Shown here: positions 43,848 to 55,093 of the stretch, one piece after another
Numbering within the stretch: position 1 is the first letter of the stretch
Layout: each line of letters opens with the position of its first letter
Assembly (NCBI GenBank): GCA_030686995.1
Contig: CM060693.1
Location: 113,717,728-113,781,727 of the forward strand
DNA: 64,000 nt
Reading direction: 5' to 3'
Origin: Artemisia argyi
Taxonomy: Eukaryota; Streptophyta; Magnoliopsida; Asterales; Asteraceae
Program-made: the position numbers and the translations under genes
Notes under the pieces: model-generated
Told to the model about the DNA's origin: nothing
Seen by the model: the letters and a program-made list of their open reading frames with translations, nothing else
Database searches by the model: none

Positions 43848-46528
43848 ATGGAGACAGAAACTAGTCAGTCCAACATTGCTGCTAAGCTTCCCAAGCTTAA
43901 GTTGAATAACTATGAGATGTGTAGGCTTATGATCGAACAATTCTTTATGGTGCAAGATTATTCACTTTGGGAAATCATTATGTTTAGAAATTCTTTCAAA
44001 CCTGGTACTACCTCAGAGACAATTGATGGCAAGGAAGTACTAAAGATCAACATTGGACCAGTCACAAATGATGAAAGACTTCAGATGAAGAATGATCTGA
44101 AGGCCAGAGGTTTGTTGTTGATGACCCTTCCCAGAGATCAAGTTCTCGCATTCAGCAAGTACAAGACTGCACAAACCTTGTTTGAGGAGATCCGCAATGT
44201 TTTTGGTGGTAATGATTCCACCAAGAAGACACAGAAGACCTTGTTGGAACAGACTTATGAAAAATTTGGTTCAACAAGTAATGAATCTATTGACAGCATC
44301 TTCACAAGGCTTCAAAAGATTGTTACTCAACTCACAGTGTTTGGAATTGAGGTGGAAAGGGAAGACCTCAATCTAAAGTTCTTAAGAAGTTTACCCTCTG
44401 AGTTTGGTACAAATGTTGCAGTATGGGAAGACAAGCCAAAATTGGAGACTATGAAGCTGAATGATTTGTACAATAACTTTAAAGTTATTGAACAGAGGTT
44501 GAAGAAGGCTGGCAAACTAAGTTCAGGATCAGGGAACTTAGCACTCATATCATCATCTGTTGATGATAGTTCAGATGAAGAGTGTGATAGTGATGATGAT
44601 AATGCTAATATTGTTGTTTCCACTGCTAGTTCAAAAAGACAGATTGTTGGTCTTAGTGATTCTACATTTTATGCCTTTCTGTCAAGTCAGATGAATGGTT
44701 CAATTCTCACACATGAAGACTTGGATCAAATTGATGAGGATGACATGGAAGAGATGGACATTAAATGGCAGGTTGCTTTACTAAGATTGAAGGCAAAGAA
44801 GTTCTGGAGGAAGACTGGTAGGAAGATCACCATAAATGGCAATGAAACTGTAGGTTTTGATAAAAAGAAGGTGGAGTGCTACAACTGTCATAAGAAGGGG
44901 CACTATGCCAGGGAATGCAGGAAACCAAAGAAGCCTGATAACAGGTCAACTTGGTATAAGCAGGAAAAAAGAAAGAACCTACAACTGAAGAACCAAAGGT
45001 GCTATTGGCCATTGATGGAGTAAGCTATGATTGGAGCTATATGGCTGAGGATGAAGAAGATGGTTCAGAGTCTGCAATGATTGCTACTGAGCTTGCACTT
45101 ATGGCTTTTTCTGACTCTGAGGTACAAATTAATAATGCTTGTTCTAAAACTTGTAAGGCTTTAAAAGATTATGAGAAACATAAAGAACAATATGGTGAAC
45201 AATTGCTAGAGTTAAATCAAACTAATTATAACTTAGCAAATCATAAAAGAGGTCTTGCTATTTTAGAAACACAATTAGAGCATTATAGAGCCAATGAATC
45301 TAAGTTCAATGATGATATTGTTGTTTTAAAAAGAGACTTAGATTATAAGGTTGTTGTGAATAAGGCTCTTAGTGAAGAGTTAGAGAAGGTTAAAAGGGCC
45401 AATGAGAATATACAGATAACTTGTAATACACTAGATCATCAATCCAAGTGTATTGACAAAATTTGGGAGGCCCAAGTTGTAAACAAAGCCAAATCAGGAG
45501 TAGGATATAAATCAGTTCCACCACCTCTAAGAGGTGTTCCATCACCTCCTGGTATTGACTTAGCACACACAGGATTAGAAGAGTTTCAGGAACCAACCAT
45601 GACCTATGGACCAAAATTTGTTAAAGAAGCTGCTATTGAAAAGGTTCAGGTTGAGGTTGATACATTTGATAGTGCTAGTGACTCATCTCTTAAAGATGAA
45701 TGTTTGAATGTTGAGTCTAAAACTAGTGTTCCTGAGAGTGTTCATGTGGAAGTTAAAAAGAGTATTCCTGATGTTGTTAAAGAGAAGCCTAGGACACAAG
45801 CTAATTACTCTAGGCCCACTACTAGATATGCAGAGATGTACAGAAGTAGGTCAACAACTCCTAGGGGGAATAAGAGGAGTTGGAATCATGTTAAATCTAG
45901 GCAATTTGGTAGTGACTTTGTGTTTAACAACAAACCTTGCTACATATGTGGTAGTTTTGAACATCTTCATTATAATTGTAACTATCACATGGGTAGAAGG
46001 GAAGTGTTTGGGAATACCAGGGTGAATGCAAATAATGCTAATAACTTTACTCACCCAAATCCACTAAGCAAGATGATTCCCAGGTCTGTTTTGCTTAACT
46101 CTGGCATCAAAACTCTTTCCACTGCTAAACCAGCAGTTGCCATTGCCAGAAATATAAACAGAGTTTACCCTAAGTCCCCTGTTAAGAGTGCAAAACTTAT
46201 TACAAGTTTTGTTAAATCTGTACAAACAGAGAAAAAGACTTATTTTGAAAAGAAAGTCTACTCTAACCATAAGTGGGTACCAAAAATTTCAAAACCAGCA
46301 GTTGCCACTGCTAAGCCAGCAGTTACCACTGCAAGGCCAAAAGTTTCCACTGGTGGTTCTATAAACAATAAAATGGTAAACATGGGAAATGTTGTTAAGG
46401 CCTCAGCACATTGGGAATGGAAACCAAAAGGATCTATCACCTCAAACAATCCCAATGGTGTATCAATGACCTTTGACAGATATAATTATATTGATACACG
46501 AGGCAGATCCAAGTCATTTGTGGCTTGA
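43848..46528 (+). pseudogene. gag: Element G gag with two zinc knuckles
   Basis: It starts at the ATG at 43848 (METETSQSN), preferred over upstream non-ATG codons because the copia gag N-terminus (KLNNYEMCRLMIEQFF) follows. The UBN2/copia gag region covers roughly 43900-44500. A first knuckle, CYNCHKKGHYAREC, begins at 44877. The frame changes by -1 in the A-rich stretch near 44963-44971. A coiled-coil region follows (45100-45450), then a second knuckle, CYICGSFEHLHYNC, near 45938-45980, and a basic Ala/Val/Thr-rich tail. It ends at a TGA (46526-46528), and pol continues in another frame. The -1 shift could be an indel or a slippage site. Confidence 0.88.
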
Positions 46529-49500
46529 GTCCCCAAAAGGAACTAATTCCTTTATTTTATGTGCAAGAACATTCAAAGCCTAAAGATGATCAAGGATATT
46601 CAGACAGTGGATGTTCCAGGCACAAGACTGGCAATAAGTTCTATCTTTCAGATTTCAAACCTTATGATGGACAATTTGTCAGCTTTGGAGGTGGTATTGG
46701 TGGCAAAGTTTCTGGCAAAGGAACTATCAAGGCTGGAAACTTGGACTTTGAGAATGTGTATTATGTGAAAGAACTCAAGTACAACCTCTTCAGTGTGTCA
46801 CAGATGTGTGACAAGAAACATAGAGTTCTATTCACAGAAGATGAATGCTATATCTTATCTAAGGATTATAAGCTCCCTGATGAAAGTGATATTTTTCTTA
46901 AAATCCCTAGAAAAGGCAATCTATATAGCATAGACATGAAGAACATAGTGGCTAAAGATGATGTTACTTGTTTGCTTGCAAAAGCCACTTTGGATGAATC
47001 CATGCTTTGGCACAGAAGACTTAGTCATGTTAATTTCAAGACCATTAACAAGATTGTGAAAGATGGTCTAGTCAGAGGTTTACCAGAGAAGAGATTTGAA
47101 AATGACCAAACATGTGTTGTCTGTCTTAAAGGCAAGCAACACAGAGCTTCATGCAAGACCAAGGCATACAATTCTATTGATCATCCACTTTACATGCTGC
47201 ATATGGACTTGTTTGGTCCTACATTTGTGAGCAGCATAAATTTGAAGAAGTATTGTCTTGTTGTGACTGATGATTTTAGTATATTTACATGGGTTTTCTT
47301 TTTAAGAACCAATGATGAAACCACTGGCATCCTTAAGACATTCATCACAAAAGTTGAAAACCAAGTTGATAAGAAGATCAAGATCATCAAGTGTGACAAT
47401 GGGACAGAGTTCAAGAACAAAGTTATGGATGATTTCTGCAGAGACAAAGGTATTAAGAGAGAATTTAGTGTTGCAAGAACTCCTCAATAAAATAGAGTTG
47501 CTGAAAGAAGGGACAGAACACTAATTGAAGCTGCTAGAACCATGATAGCTGATTCAAAGCTACCAGTGACTTTTTGGGCTGAAGCAGTTAACACTGCTTG
47601 TTACATTCAGAATAGGGTTTTAGTGGTTAAATCAAAGAACAAGACACCTTATGAGCTATTCAGAGGAAGACCCCCAACTTTGGATTTTATGAGGCCATTT
47701 GGATGTCATGTCACAATTCTCAATACCATTGATCATCTAGGAAAGTTTGAAGAAAAGTCAGATGAAGGCTTCTTTGTTGGATATTCTATGGTTAGCAAGG
47801 CTTTTAGAGTCTATAACTTAAGAACAAAGAAGATTGAAGAGAATTTGCATGTTGAGTTTCTTGAAAATAAAACTAACATAGCAGGTTCAGGACCATAATG
47901 GTTATTTGATCTTGAGACATTATCAAATACAATGAATTATGTACCTATTACCTCAAGTACAGGAGTCAATAATCTTAAAGATATAGAAGAATTCATTGAT
48001 GAAGATGCATCTTGCAAAGTGATGAAGATGATAAAGATCAAATTGTTATGCCACTCTGGGACTTTGTTGACAATAATGAAAATTCTCAACCTTCAAAGGA
48101 TTCTGAAAAGGAAAGTGATGCAAATGCTGTAAATTTTGATGTTTTGAATACAAACATTCCTACTAGCAGTGGTAACCAAATTCCCAATGCTGCAGCAGAA
48201 GTTTCCACTGATAGTCCAATTATGGGAACTTCATCTCAGGAATCACCCAGTGATGATGTTGAGATCTCAAACATGCCAACAACATATGACATTCCCAGCA
48301 CATCACAGACTTCAATTCACAAAGTGCATCCACTTGAAAATGTTTTTGGTGAGCTATAATCAGGTATGAAGACAAGAAGGCAGACAAAGAAAGATGATGT
48401 TCATGGGTTCATTAGTGAAGTTTATGAATCCAAGAAGCATAAGAACAAGAATGAATGTTTGTTTTTCTGTTTTCTATCACAAGTGGAGCCTAAAAATGTT
48501 TATAAGGCTTTAGAAGAATCTAGCTGGGTTGAAGCAATGCAAGAGGAGTTGTTGCAGTTCAAACTTCAAAAGGTTTGGGTTCTTTGTGATTTGCCTGATG
48601 GTATGAAGGTTATTGGTACTAAGTGGGTTTTCAGAAACAAGAAAGATGAAAGAGGTATAGTTATCATGAACAAAGCTAGATTAGTTGCTCAAGGATACAC
48701 TCAAGAGGAGGGTATTGACTATGAAGAAGTTTTTGCTCCTGTTGCAAGGATTGAGGCTATTAGATTGTTTCTAGCCTATGCATCCTTTATGGGCTTTACT
48801 GTCTATCAAATGGATGTTAAGAGTGCCTTCCTGTATGGAAAGATTGATGAGGAGGTCTATGTCTCTCGACCTCCAGGCTTTGAAGATCCTCAACACCCTA
48901 ATAAAGTGTATAAAGTTGTTAAGGCTCTTTATGGCTTACATCAAGCTCCAAGGAAGTGGTATGAAACCTTAGCTACTTATCTTTTGAACAATGGGTTTTA
49001 TAGAGGAAAGATTGATCAAACTTTGTTCATCAAGAAAGACAAGGGTGATATTCTACTTGTTCAAGTATATGTTGATGATATCATCTTTGGATCTACTAGA
49101 AAAGAGATGTGCAAAGAGTTTGAAAAGCTGATGAAAGATGAATTTCAAATGAGTTCTATGGGAGAACTTACATTCTTTTTGGGGCTGCAAGTACAACAAA
49201 GTAAAGATGGAATCTTTATCAGTCAAGACAAATATGTGACTGAGATTATAAGGAAGTTCAAATTTACTGATGCAAAACCTTCAAATACCCCTGCTGATAA
49301 GACTACTCATCTATTTTTGAAGAATGCTAGTGGAGTAGATGTTGATGTGCACACATATAGATCTATGATTGGTTCCTTGATGTATCTCACTTCATCAAGA
49401 CCAGATATCATGTTTGCTGTGTGTGCTTGTGCAAGATTTCAAGTTACTCCAAAGACATCACATATGACAGCAGTAGAGAAGATTTTCAGGTATTTGAAGA

Positions 49501-50012
49501 CATATCCTAATCTAGGATTGTGGTATCCAAGAGAATCCCTTATGGAATTGATCACATACTCAGATAGTGATTATGCTGGTGCAAGTTTGGATAGAAGGTC
49601 AACTACAGGAGGATGTCAATTTCTTGGATGTAGATTGGTGTCATGGTAGTGCAAGAAACAAACAATGGTGGCTACTTCAACCACTGAAGCAGAATATGTA
49701 GCTGCTGCTAGCTGTTGTGCTCAGATCTTATGGCTTCAGAATCAATTGTTGGATTATGGGTACAATTTCATGAACACCATTATCTATATAGACAATAGTA
49801 GTACCATATGCATTATTAAAAATCCTGTGCAACACACTAAAACTAAACATATAGAAATTAGACATCATTTTATTAGAGATTTTTATGAGAAAAAGCTTAT
49901 TAATGTTGTCAAAATTCATACTGATGACAACTATGCTGATTTATTAACAAAAGAGCTTGATGTGGGTAGGTTTCAATACTTGGTAACAGGTATTGGAATG
50001 CTAAATCCATAA
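46529..50012 (+). pseudogene. pol: Element G pol: protease, integrase, reverse transcriptase, RNase H
   Basis: The protease motif DSGCSRHKTG lies near 46602-46631. The pre-integrase zinc block runs WHRRLSHVNF to CVVCLKGKQ. The integrase core has HMDLFGP and KCDNGTEF. Reverse transcriptase has YVDD near 49068-49079 ([10 protein letters not shown]). RNase H ends at 50012. In-frame stops: TAA 47488-47490 (within the conserved TPQQN phrase of integrase, where the second Gln is expected), TAA 47896-47898, TAA 48357-48359 and TAG 49647-49649 (in SW.CKKQ, where Gln is expected). A frame change lies near 48010. Domain order and catalytic residues are complete, so this copy is recently inactivated. 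Confidence 0.92.
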
Positions 50013-50299
50013 ATCTTTGATGTCTAATAATTTTCAGTGTTGCAGGATATTTTTAGGTACTAATATTGTTTGTATATGTTTGTATGGTTTTCTACTAACT
50101 TGTATGCAAAGGAATTAAAGTACAGTGGAAACCATGATACAACAGTGGAAAGATTTACTCTCTCAGTGACAAAAGATAAAAGTACTTTTATTAATTCATT
50201 CAAGAGGAAACAAAGTACATCCATTCAGAGAGTCTAAACACAAACAGAACATCACAAAACACAAGGATTCATAACCTAACACCTAAACCTTCAAACCAG
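50013..50299. other. Spacer between pol and antisense ORF, element G
   Basis: Non-coding. It contains two CAGTGGAAA motifs near 50124 and 50144, part of the element-wide CCACTG/CAGTGG motif family. Confidence 0.6.
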
Positions 50300-50755
50300 C
50301 TACTCCATGGGTTTCTTCCCTTTATCCTCATAGTCATGCTTGCCCTTTGAAGCTTTCTTTCTCTTGTCATCAAAAGAAAGTTGCTTTCTTGGACAAGCAA
50401 GACCCAATACTTGCTTGGGTGGCTTTGGAAGTCTTGAAAGCATCTCAATAGCAGGCCACTTCATGTTGACTATGGCTGACTCCAAAGCTGTAGTGAGGGC
50501 TCTTGGAAGTTCCTTGGACAAGGTGTAGGTTGGATCATCATCATCAGAGGAAGAGCTTGAATAAAATTTCAGGGATGGAGCAGGAGCTACTGAAATCTTC
50601 TTGTTAGGCTTCATGTTGGAGGATGTAGCTGTTGCAGCACTTGGAGGAAAATAATCACTCCATCCAGCTGAAGGTTCTTCTAAGCCAGAGCAGTAACTGA
50701 TTTCCTCATCAGAGGAATCATCTGATGAGATGTAGATCAATGGAAACCAGCTCAT
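50300..50755 (-). CDS. Antisense ORF of element G, 151-aa acidic/basic protein
   Basis: An intact frame from ATG (50755-50753) to the stop at 50300-50302, on the strand opposite to gag-pol. The N-terminal 30 residues are Ser/Asp/Glu-rich (ISSDDSSDEEIS), then AGWSDYFPPS, a short SSSSSDDDD tract, a likely helical segment (ELPRALTTALESAIVNMKWPA) and a Lys-rich C-terminus (KRKKASKGK). There is no signal peptide or membrane segment. A TATA box on the same strand ends 68 bp upstream. It is unbroken inside an element whose sense ORFs are heavily broken, which suggests it is read, although its shortness makes survival by chance possible. Antisense ORFs are known in Grande-type Ty3 elements; I know of no family for this protein. 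Confidence 0.6.
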   Translation of the reverse strand: MSWFPLIYISSDDSSDEEISYCSGLEEPSAGWSDYFPPSAATATSSNMKPNKKISVAPAPSLKFYSSSSSDDDDPTYTLSKELPRALTTALESAIVNMKWPAIEMLSRLPKPPKQVLGLACPRKQLSFDDKRKKASKGKHDYEDKGKKPME

Positions 50756-50822
50756 GATGTTTTGTAGGGTTTGTGAAAGTGAAGATTAGTTTTGATGAAA
50801 ACTAAAGTGTTTTTAAGCCCCC

Positions 50823-50829
50823 TTTTATA
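50823..50829 (-). promoter_or_regulatory. TATA box for the antisense ORF of element G
   Basis: On the minus strand GCTTATAAAAGG, 68 bases upstream of the antisense ATG. This leaves room for a start site about 30 bases downstream and a short leader. Confidence 0.6.
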
Positions 50830-51080
50830 AGCAAAGTCAAGGTCGAAGGATAATTAATGAAGGTTATTTACTCTTATCTGTTTTAGTAGGTTGGAGGAGT
50901 AAATTTGGATATTATCGGGTTGACTTTGGAGAGATATTTTTATGAATAGTAACTTGTTCAAAAAGTTACTTTGGGTTAAATTTTATTGGTTATGTTTGGT
51001 GTTTCTTATTTATGCAGAATACAAACCAATATTGTTTGAGAAATTGGAGTTATAAGGTGTGTATCTCAGACACACAACAA

Positions 51081-51310
51081 ATGGTTATTGATTCACCATG
51101 TCTAATCAACATAAGAATCAACTAGTCCAGAGCAAACGGCTACTGGTAAAGACTTCTCAAATCCGTTTATGGTTGATAGTTTACCAAAAACTATATGGTT
51201 ATCAACTCACCATATTCCATGTGATAAAGAGTTGGCTAGTCCATAGCAAATGGCTCATGGTAAAGACATATCAAATCCGTTTATAACTGATAGTTTGCTA
51301 AAAACTATGA
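51081..51310 (+). ncRNA. Structured modules (predicted pseudoknot plus hairpin) in element G
   Basis: Two copies of the module described in element C, preceded by the hairpin half of a third (51081-51085 with 51095-51099). Copy 1: stem 1 51127-51133 with 51139-51146 (one bulge), loop AAACG 51134-51138 pairing with CGTTT 51164-51168, and hairpin 2 51193-51199 with 51209-51215. Copy 2: stem 1 51241-51247 with 51253-51260, loop AAATG 51248-51252 pairing with CGTTT 51278-51282; its second hairpin is lost. CCAG/CTGG in copy 1 becomes CCAT/ATGG in copy 2, a paired change. The modules lie between the divergent antisense ORF and aORF. Confidence 0.55.
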
Positions 51311-51319
51311 TTAGAGCAG

Positions 51320-51445
51320 CAAATTTTACATGTTTTACTTACCACTGCTCTTTGATATTTTGTGAAAATTTACCACTGCTAGTTCACAAGTTACCACTGC
51401 AAGAGTAATTTTTACCACTGGTAAACTAGCCGTTACAACTGTTGT
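51320..51445 (+). repeat. Cluster of TACCACTGC motifs upstream of element G aORF
   Basis: Four ACCACTG copies within about 90 bases (near 51340, 51371, 51394 and 51413). The same motif, in either orientation, is in the LTRs, in gag-pol coding sequence and near the antisense ORF. Confidence 0.65.
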
Positions 51446-51613
51446 GTCAGTAATCTTATTTTTAACTAGCCGTTGTAAAATAACCGTGTTTCCTTATTAA
51501 TAGGGTAACTTTTTGTGAATTATCCACTTACCAATTTTAATTTATTCTTTTTCCAAAGATAAATTCTTTCTTAAGATAATTCACAATACGCATACTCCTC
51601 AAAACCCTATTAG

Positions 51614-51620
51614 TATAAAT
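51614..51620 (+). promoter_or_regulatory. TATA box for element G aORF
   Basis: TATAAAT lies 72 bases before the aORF ATG at 51686, a spacing nearly equal to that on the antisense side. Confidence 0.5.
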
Positions 51621-51685
51621 TATTCATCATACGGCTTGATTCTTATTCTCGATTACTAACACTTTTATCTTTCTTTCACAAAATT

Positions 51686-54521
51686 ATGGCGATTCTAAAC
51701 TTTGTTGAGGAGCACAACCAAGTGGCCTATTTACAAAAGTCAAACGACAAGAGTGGCCCTGTTTTCCATCAGATTGTGGATTTTCGCAATACAACTCATA
51801 TAAGGTATGCTTTAACTGTTAATCCCACAATCTTTGTTTCTCATATCAAACAGTTTTGGAACACTGTGGAGTCCATAACTATTGAACAGGGAGACACACA
51901 AGAAACTGTGGAAGCTCTTAGAGCCACAGTGGATGGGGTAACTATTGATGTTACTGAGTCATCCTTGAGGAGAGTTCTCCAATTGGATGATCTCAATGGT
52001 ATCATCACATTACCCTTCAGATATTTTCAAAAATATTGCTTCCATGGGGTATGATACATCTGATCAAAAAGTTACTTTCAGAAAACGATGTTTTTGTCCC
52101 CATTGGAGATTTTTAATACATACTCTTTTACATTTCCTAAGTCCTAAGAAAACCTCTTATGAGCAATTTGCATCAACCATGGCTTACCCTTTCGTTTGCT
52201 TGGCTACTGATAGGACTTTCAATTTTTCAAAATTTATTTTCAATAATATGAAAGGCAATGTAAAGAGTTCATATAAATTTTTGATGTATCCAAGGTTTGT
52301 GCAAGCAGTGTTAAATGAATTTCAACTGCAAACCCACAAAAGAGTTTATGAAACCCCCTGTCTTAAGCCAAAAGTTTTTCAAAATATGTTTAAGGCTTCA
52401 GAACTTTGGAATGGGGAGGTTAAACCACTTTTTCCTGAAATGCTTTCAAAGATTTCATAGGTACGGGGTGAAGATGCAACCATCCCAGTTGTATCCTATC
52501 ACACACCCACTATTGTAGTTCCACCTATTCAACATACCCCTGCAGTAACTCACACATATGAGAGGAGGCATAAACAGCCAACTCCTCTCATCTCAACATT
52601 GCATGTTGCTGAACCTTTTGGTTTAGGAACAAGCAGTGGTGGTTCAAGGCTTCCTCCTAGTCCAACTAGAGAAGAGCCTGAATCAATGCCCTATGATTCA
52701 CCTCTCCCAACAGGTCACACAGTTGGAAGTGTTAAGGGCAGTGTGCAACCAAATGAATTGATGGAATTATGTACCAAGTTAGTCAAACAGGTTACAGCTC
52801 TGGAGAAAGATCTGGCAATGACTAAGCAACAACATGCCACAGAGCTTAACTAGATGAAGGCAGAGATTAAAAGGTTTCAGGATGAAGTTGAGAGCCTCAA
52901 GAAGTACAGATCTTCCACTCCACCTCATAATGATGATGACTCAGTTTACTTTCATGAAGATTTGGAGAATTCTCCCAAACAGGGGAGGATTAAAACTGAA
53001 GCAGAGTTTAAAGGGAGGAGATTAAATTTTGAACAGGAATTTGTTGAGTTAGATGATCTTGATAATGTTCAATAAAAGGAAGATGCAGCTGTGGGTTCTA
53101 AAGAAATTTTTGCTGAAGCAGTGGAAACTCATAAAGTCACAGTGGAAATAGATACAGATGTAGTGGATGTTGCTGATGCAGAATTTCAAAGAAAGAAATT
53201 AGAAAAAGGAAAAGTTCATGTTGTTAATGAATCATCTGAGCTACAATCAAAGAAGATTTCAAAGAAAGAACAAGCTCAGATAGATTATGATGCAGAATTG
53301 GCAAAGGACTTAGCAACAGCTGAAATTGAAAAGAAGAAAAAGCAAGAGGAGGATGAGATTGCAAGTTTTATGGAAGCTGAGAGGTTGGATAAATTGGAAA
53401 CAGTGATGGAAGAACCAATTTCTATTGTTCCACCAACCATACTACATGAGAAACCTCCAATGTTCACTTATGTGCCCACAGAAGAAGAAATTGAGTTCAT
53501 GATTGCAAATGACCCAGTGATTAGGAAGAAGGCAGTTGAACTCATTGCTAATACAACTTTAAATGAAGATCAAAGGTCTGCTTAATTGAAGGACTTCATT
53601 CAGATGAAGAATCAATAGGCTCTTGATGATATTATTGGCACAGTATGAAAGGGTCAAAAGAAACCAAGACAACCTACTAAGGCACAAATTATTGTTGAGA
53701 TGAAGACCTATTGTTGTCATGTTCGAAATTGGAAGATGGCACAATTTAAAGGAATGACACATGATCAGGTTGAAGGTATTTACTACAGGATTAAAAGACA
53801 GGATAGTAATTTCATTCCTATGGATAAAGAACCTATAGCAATAAAGTCAAAAAGGTCAGGAATGAGTCTTGAATCCAAAGATGCTAAGAAATTGAAGACT
53901 CAGAAGTCATCTCAAGCAAAAGAAGGTGTCAGCAAGTTGACTGAAGAATAAGTTACCAATACGGTGTTTATTGAAACTGATGTGCTTAATATAGAACCTT
54001 TATAAACAAGATATCCAGTAGTTGGTTGGGAAATCTATTCTGATGATTCTGGTGTAGCATGGAAGATTGTCAGAACTGGTAATGTCACAAGTATTTGCAG
54101 AGATTTTGAAGATGTAGTTAGATCTTGTGATAGAGAAGATTTGGATACTTTGTGGAGGATTATTCAAGATCAATTCAAGAAAGATGAACTTGTTGATGTC
54201 AAAGCTCAAGAGTTGTGGGTTCACTTTAGAAGATTATATGAACCTGACCCTAGTGACAGGTATTGGAGATTTGAAACTCACAATATGAATACTCTGTGGA
54301 AATTCTATGATTCAAGTGTTATACATCATGTTTCTACTCAAGATGGAGTTGATGTGTTTATGTTAGCTGAGAAGGAATATCCATTGAGAGCAGGAGTTCT
54401 CACTGTTATGATGTCAGTTAAGCTCAGATGTTGGGAAAGAAGTGAAGTCATAGAAGATTTGTTACAGAAAATTTATGATCAAAGAGTGAGAGCTGATAAG
54501 GAGTTAAGAAAAAGAAGATAA
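51686..54521 (+). pseudogene. Element G aORF, longin-like-annotated retrotransposon family
   Basis: It starts at ATG 51686 (MAILNFVEEHNQ). The N-terminal block has VNPTIFVSHIKQFWNT (compare IHQFWHT in the element A aORF) and a TESSLRRVLQLDD segment. A frame change near 52020 moves it to another frame, which then runs to 54521 with in-frame stops at 52458, 52851, 53073, 53583, 53616, 53646, 53949 and 54003. The middle is Lys/Glu-rich with coiled-coil character (53200-53400). The C-terminal block (DREDLDTLWRII to FMLAEKEYPL) is the other conserved part of this family. Except for one TGA, all the stops are TAA or TAG, each one C-to-T step from a Gln codon. Function unknown. Confidence 0.82.
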
Positions 54522-54601
54522 GTGTTTGGAAGAATTCCCATATCCTCATATCTACTGACTACTTGAAGAAACTTATTGATTTACATGTTAATCATAAGTT
54601 T

Positions 54602-54611
54602 AGGGGAGGAT
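54602..54611 (+). promoter_or_regulatory. Polypurine tract of element G
   Basis: AGGGGAGGAT immediately precedes the 3' LTR. Confidence 0.9.
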
Positions 54612-55093
54612 TGTTGGGAATTATATTAACAGTTACCACGGCTAAGTGTGAAGATTACAACTGCTGAAGAATACACTAGTAGTGGAAATTCATTACCACT
54701 GGTAGTACATATTATTACCACTGCTGTTAGGATAACTGTTAGGAAACTTGTAAAGATAAATATAGAATAGATCTTGTGTATATCTTATTCTATTATCATT
54801 ATACGTATCTTGTAGAAGAGGACTCCTTGTGCTATAAAAGGAGGTCCTAGGTTAAGGTTAGATATACGTTTTTCTTAGAGCTTCAAGGTTGTAACCCTAG
54901 TGATACAAAGATCACTCGTATTATTATTATTAATAATATTGGAGCTAACAGTTTGATATAAACATTCTTCTCATTCATATACAACTGTTTCATTCACAAT
55001 CAAACTTCTAAGTATTACTAAGTAGATTCCGCATACTTAGTGATATAACTCAAAGTATCATTCTAACACAGATCAAGGTGTTCAGATCCATCA
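54612..55093 (+). repeat. Element G 3' LTR
   Basis: 482 bp, collinear with the 5' LTR with about nine substitutions and no length change. TATAAAA is at 54833-54839. Two of the substitutions fall in the 11-bp inverted repeat and weaken it. Confidence 0.95.

Larger units (their letters stand above)
43301..55093 (+). mobile_element. Element G: complete Ty1/copia element with antisense ORF and aORF
   Basis: Two 482-bp LTRs, a perfect 5-bp target duplication, tRNA-Met primer site, gag, pol, an antisense ORF, an env-position aORF and a polypurine tract are all present. By hand I count about nine differences between the LTRs (near 1.9 percent); with a commonly used plant rate of 1.3e-8 per site per year that would be roughly 0.7 million years. 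Despite this youth, gag-pol and aORF carry three or more frameshifts and over ten stops. It was inserted into the gag of element F in sense orientation. Confidence 0.95.
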
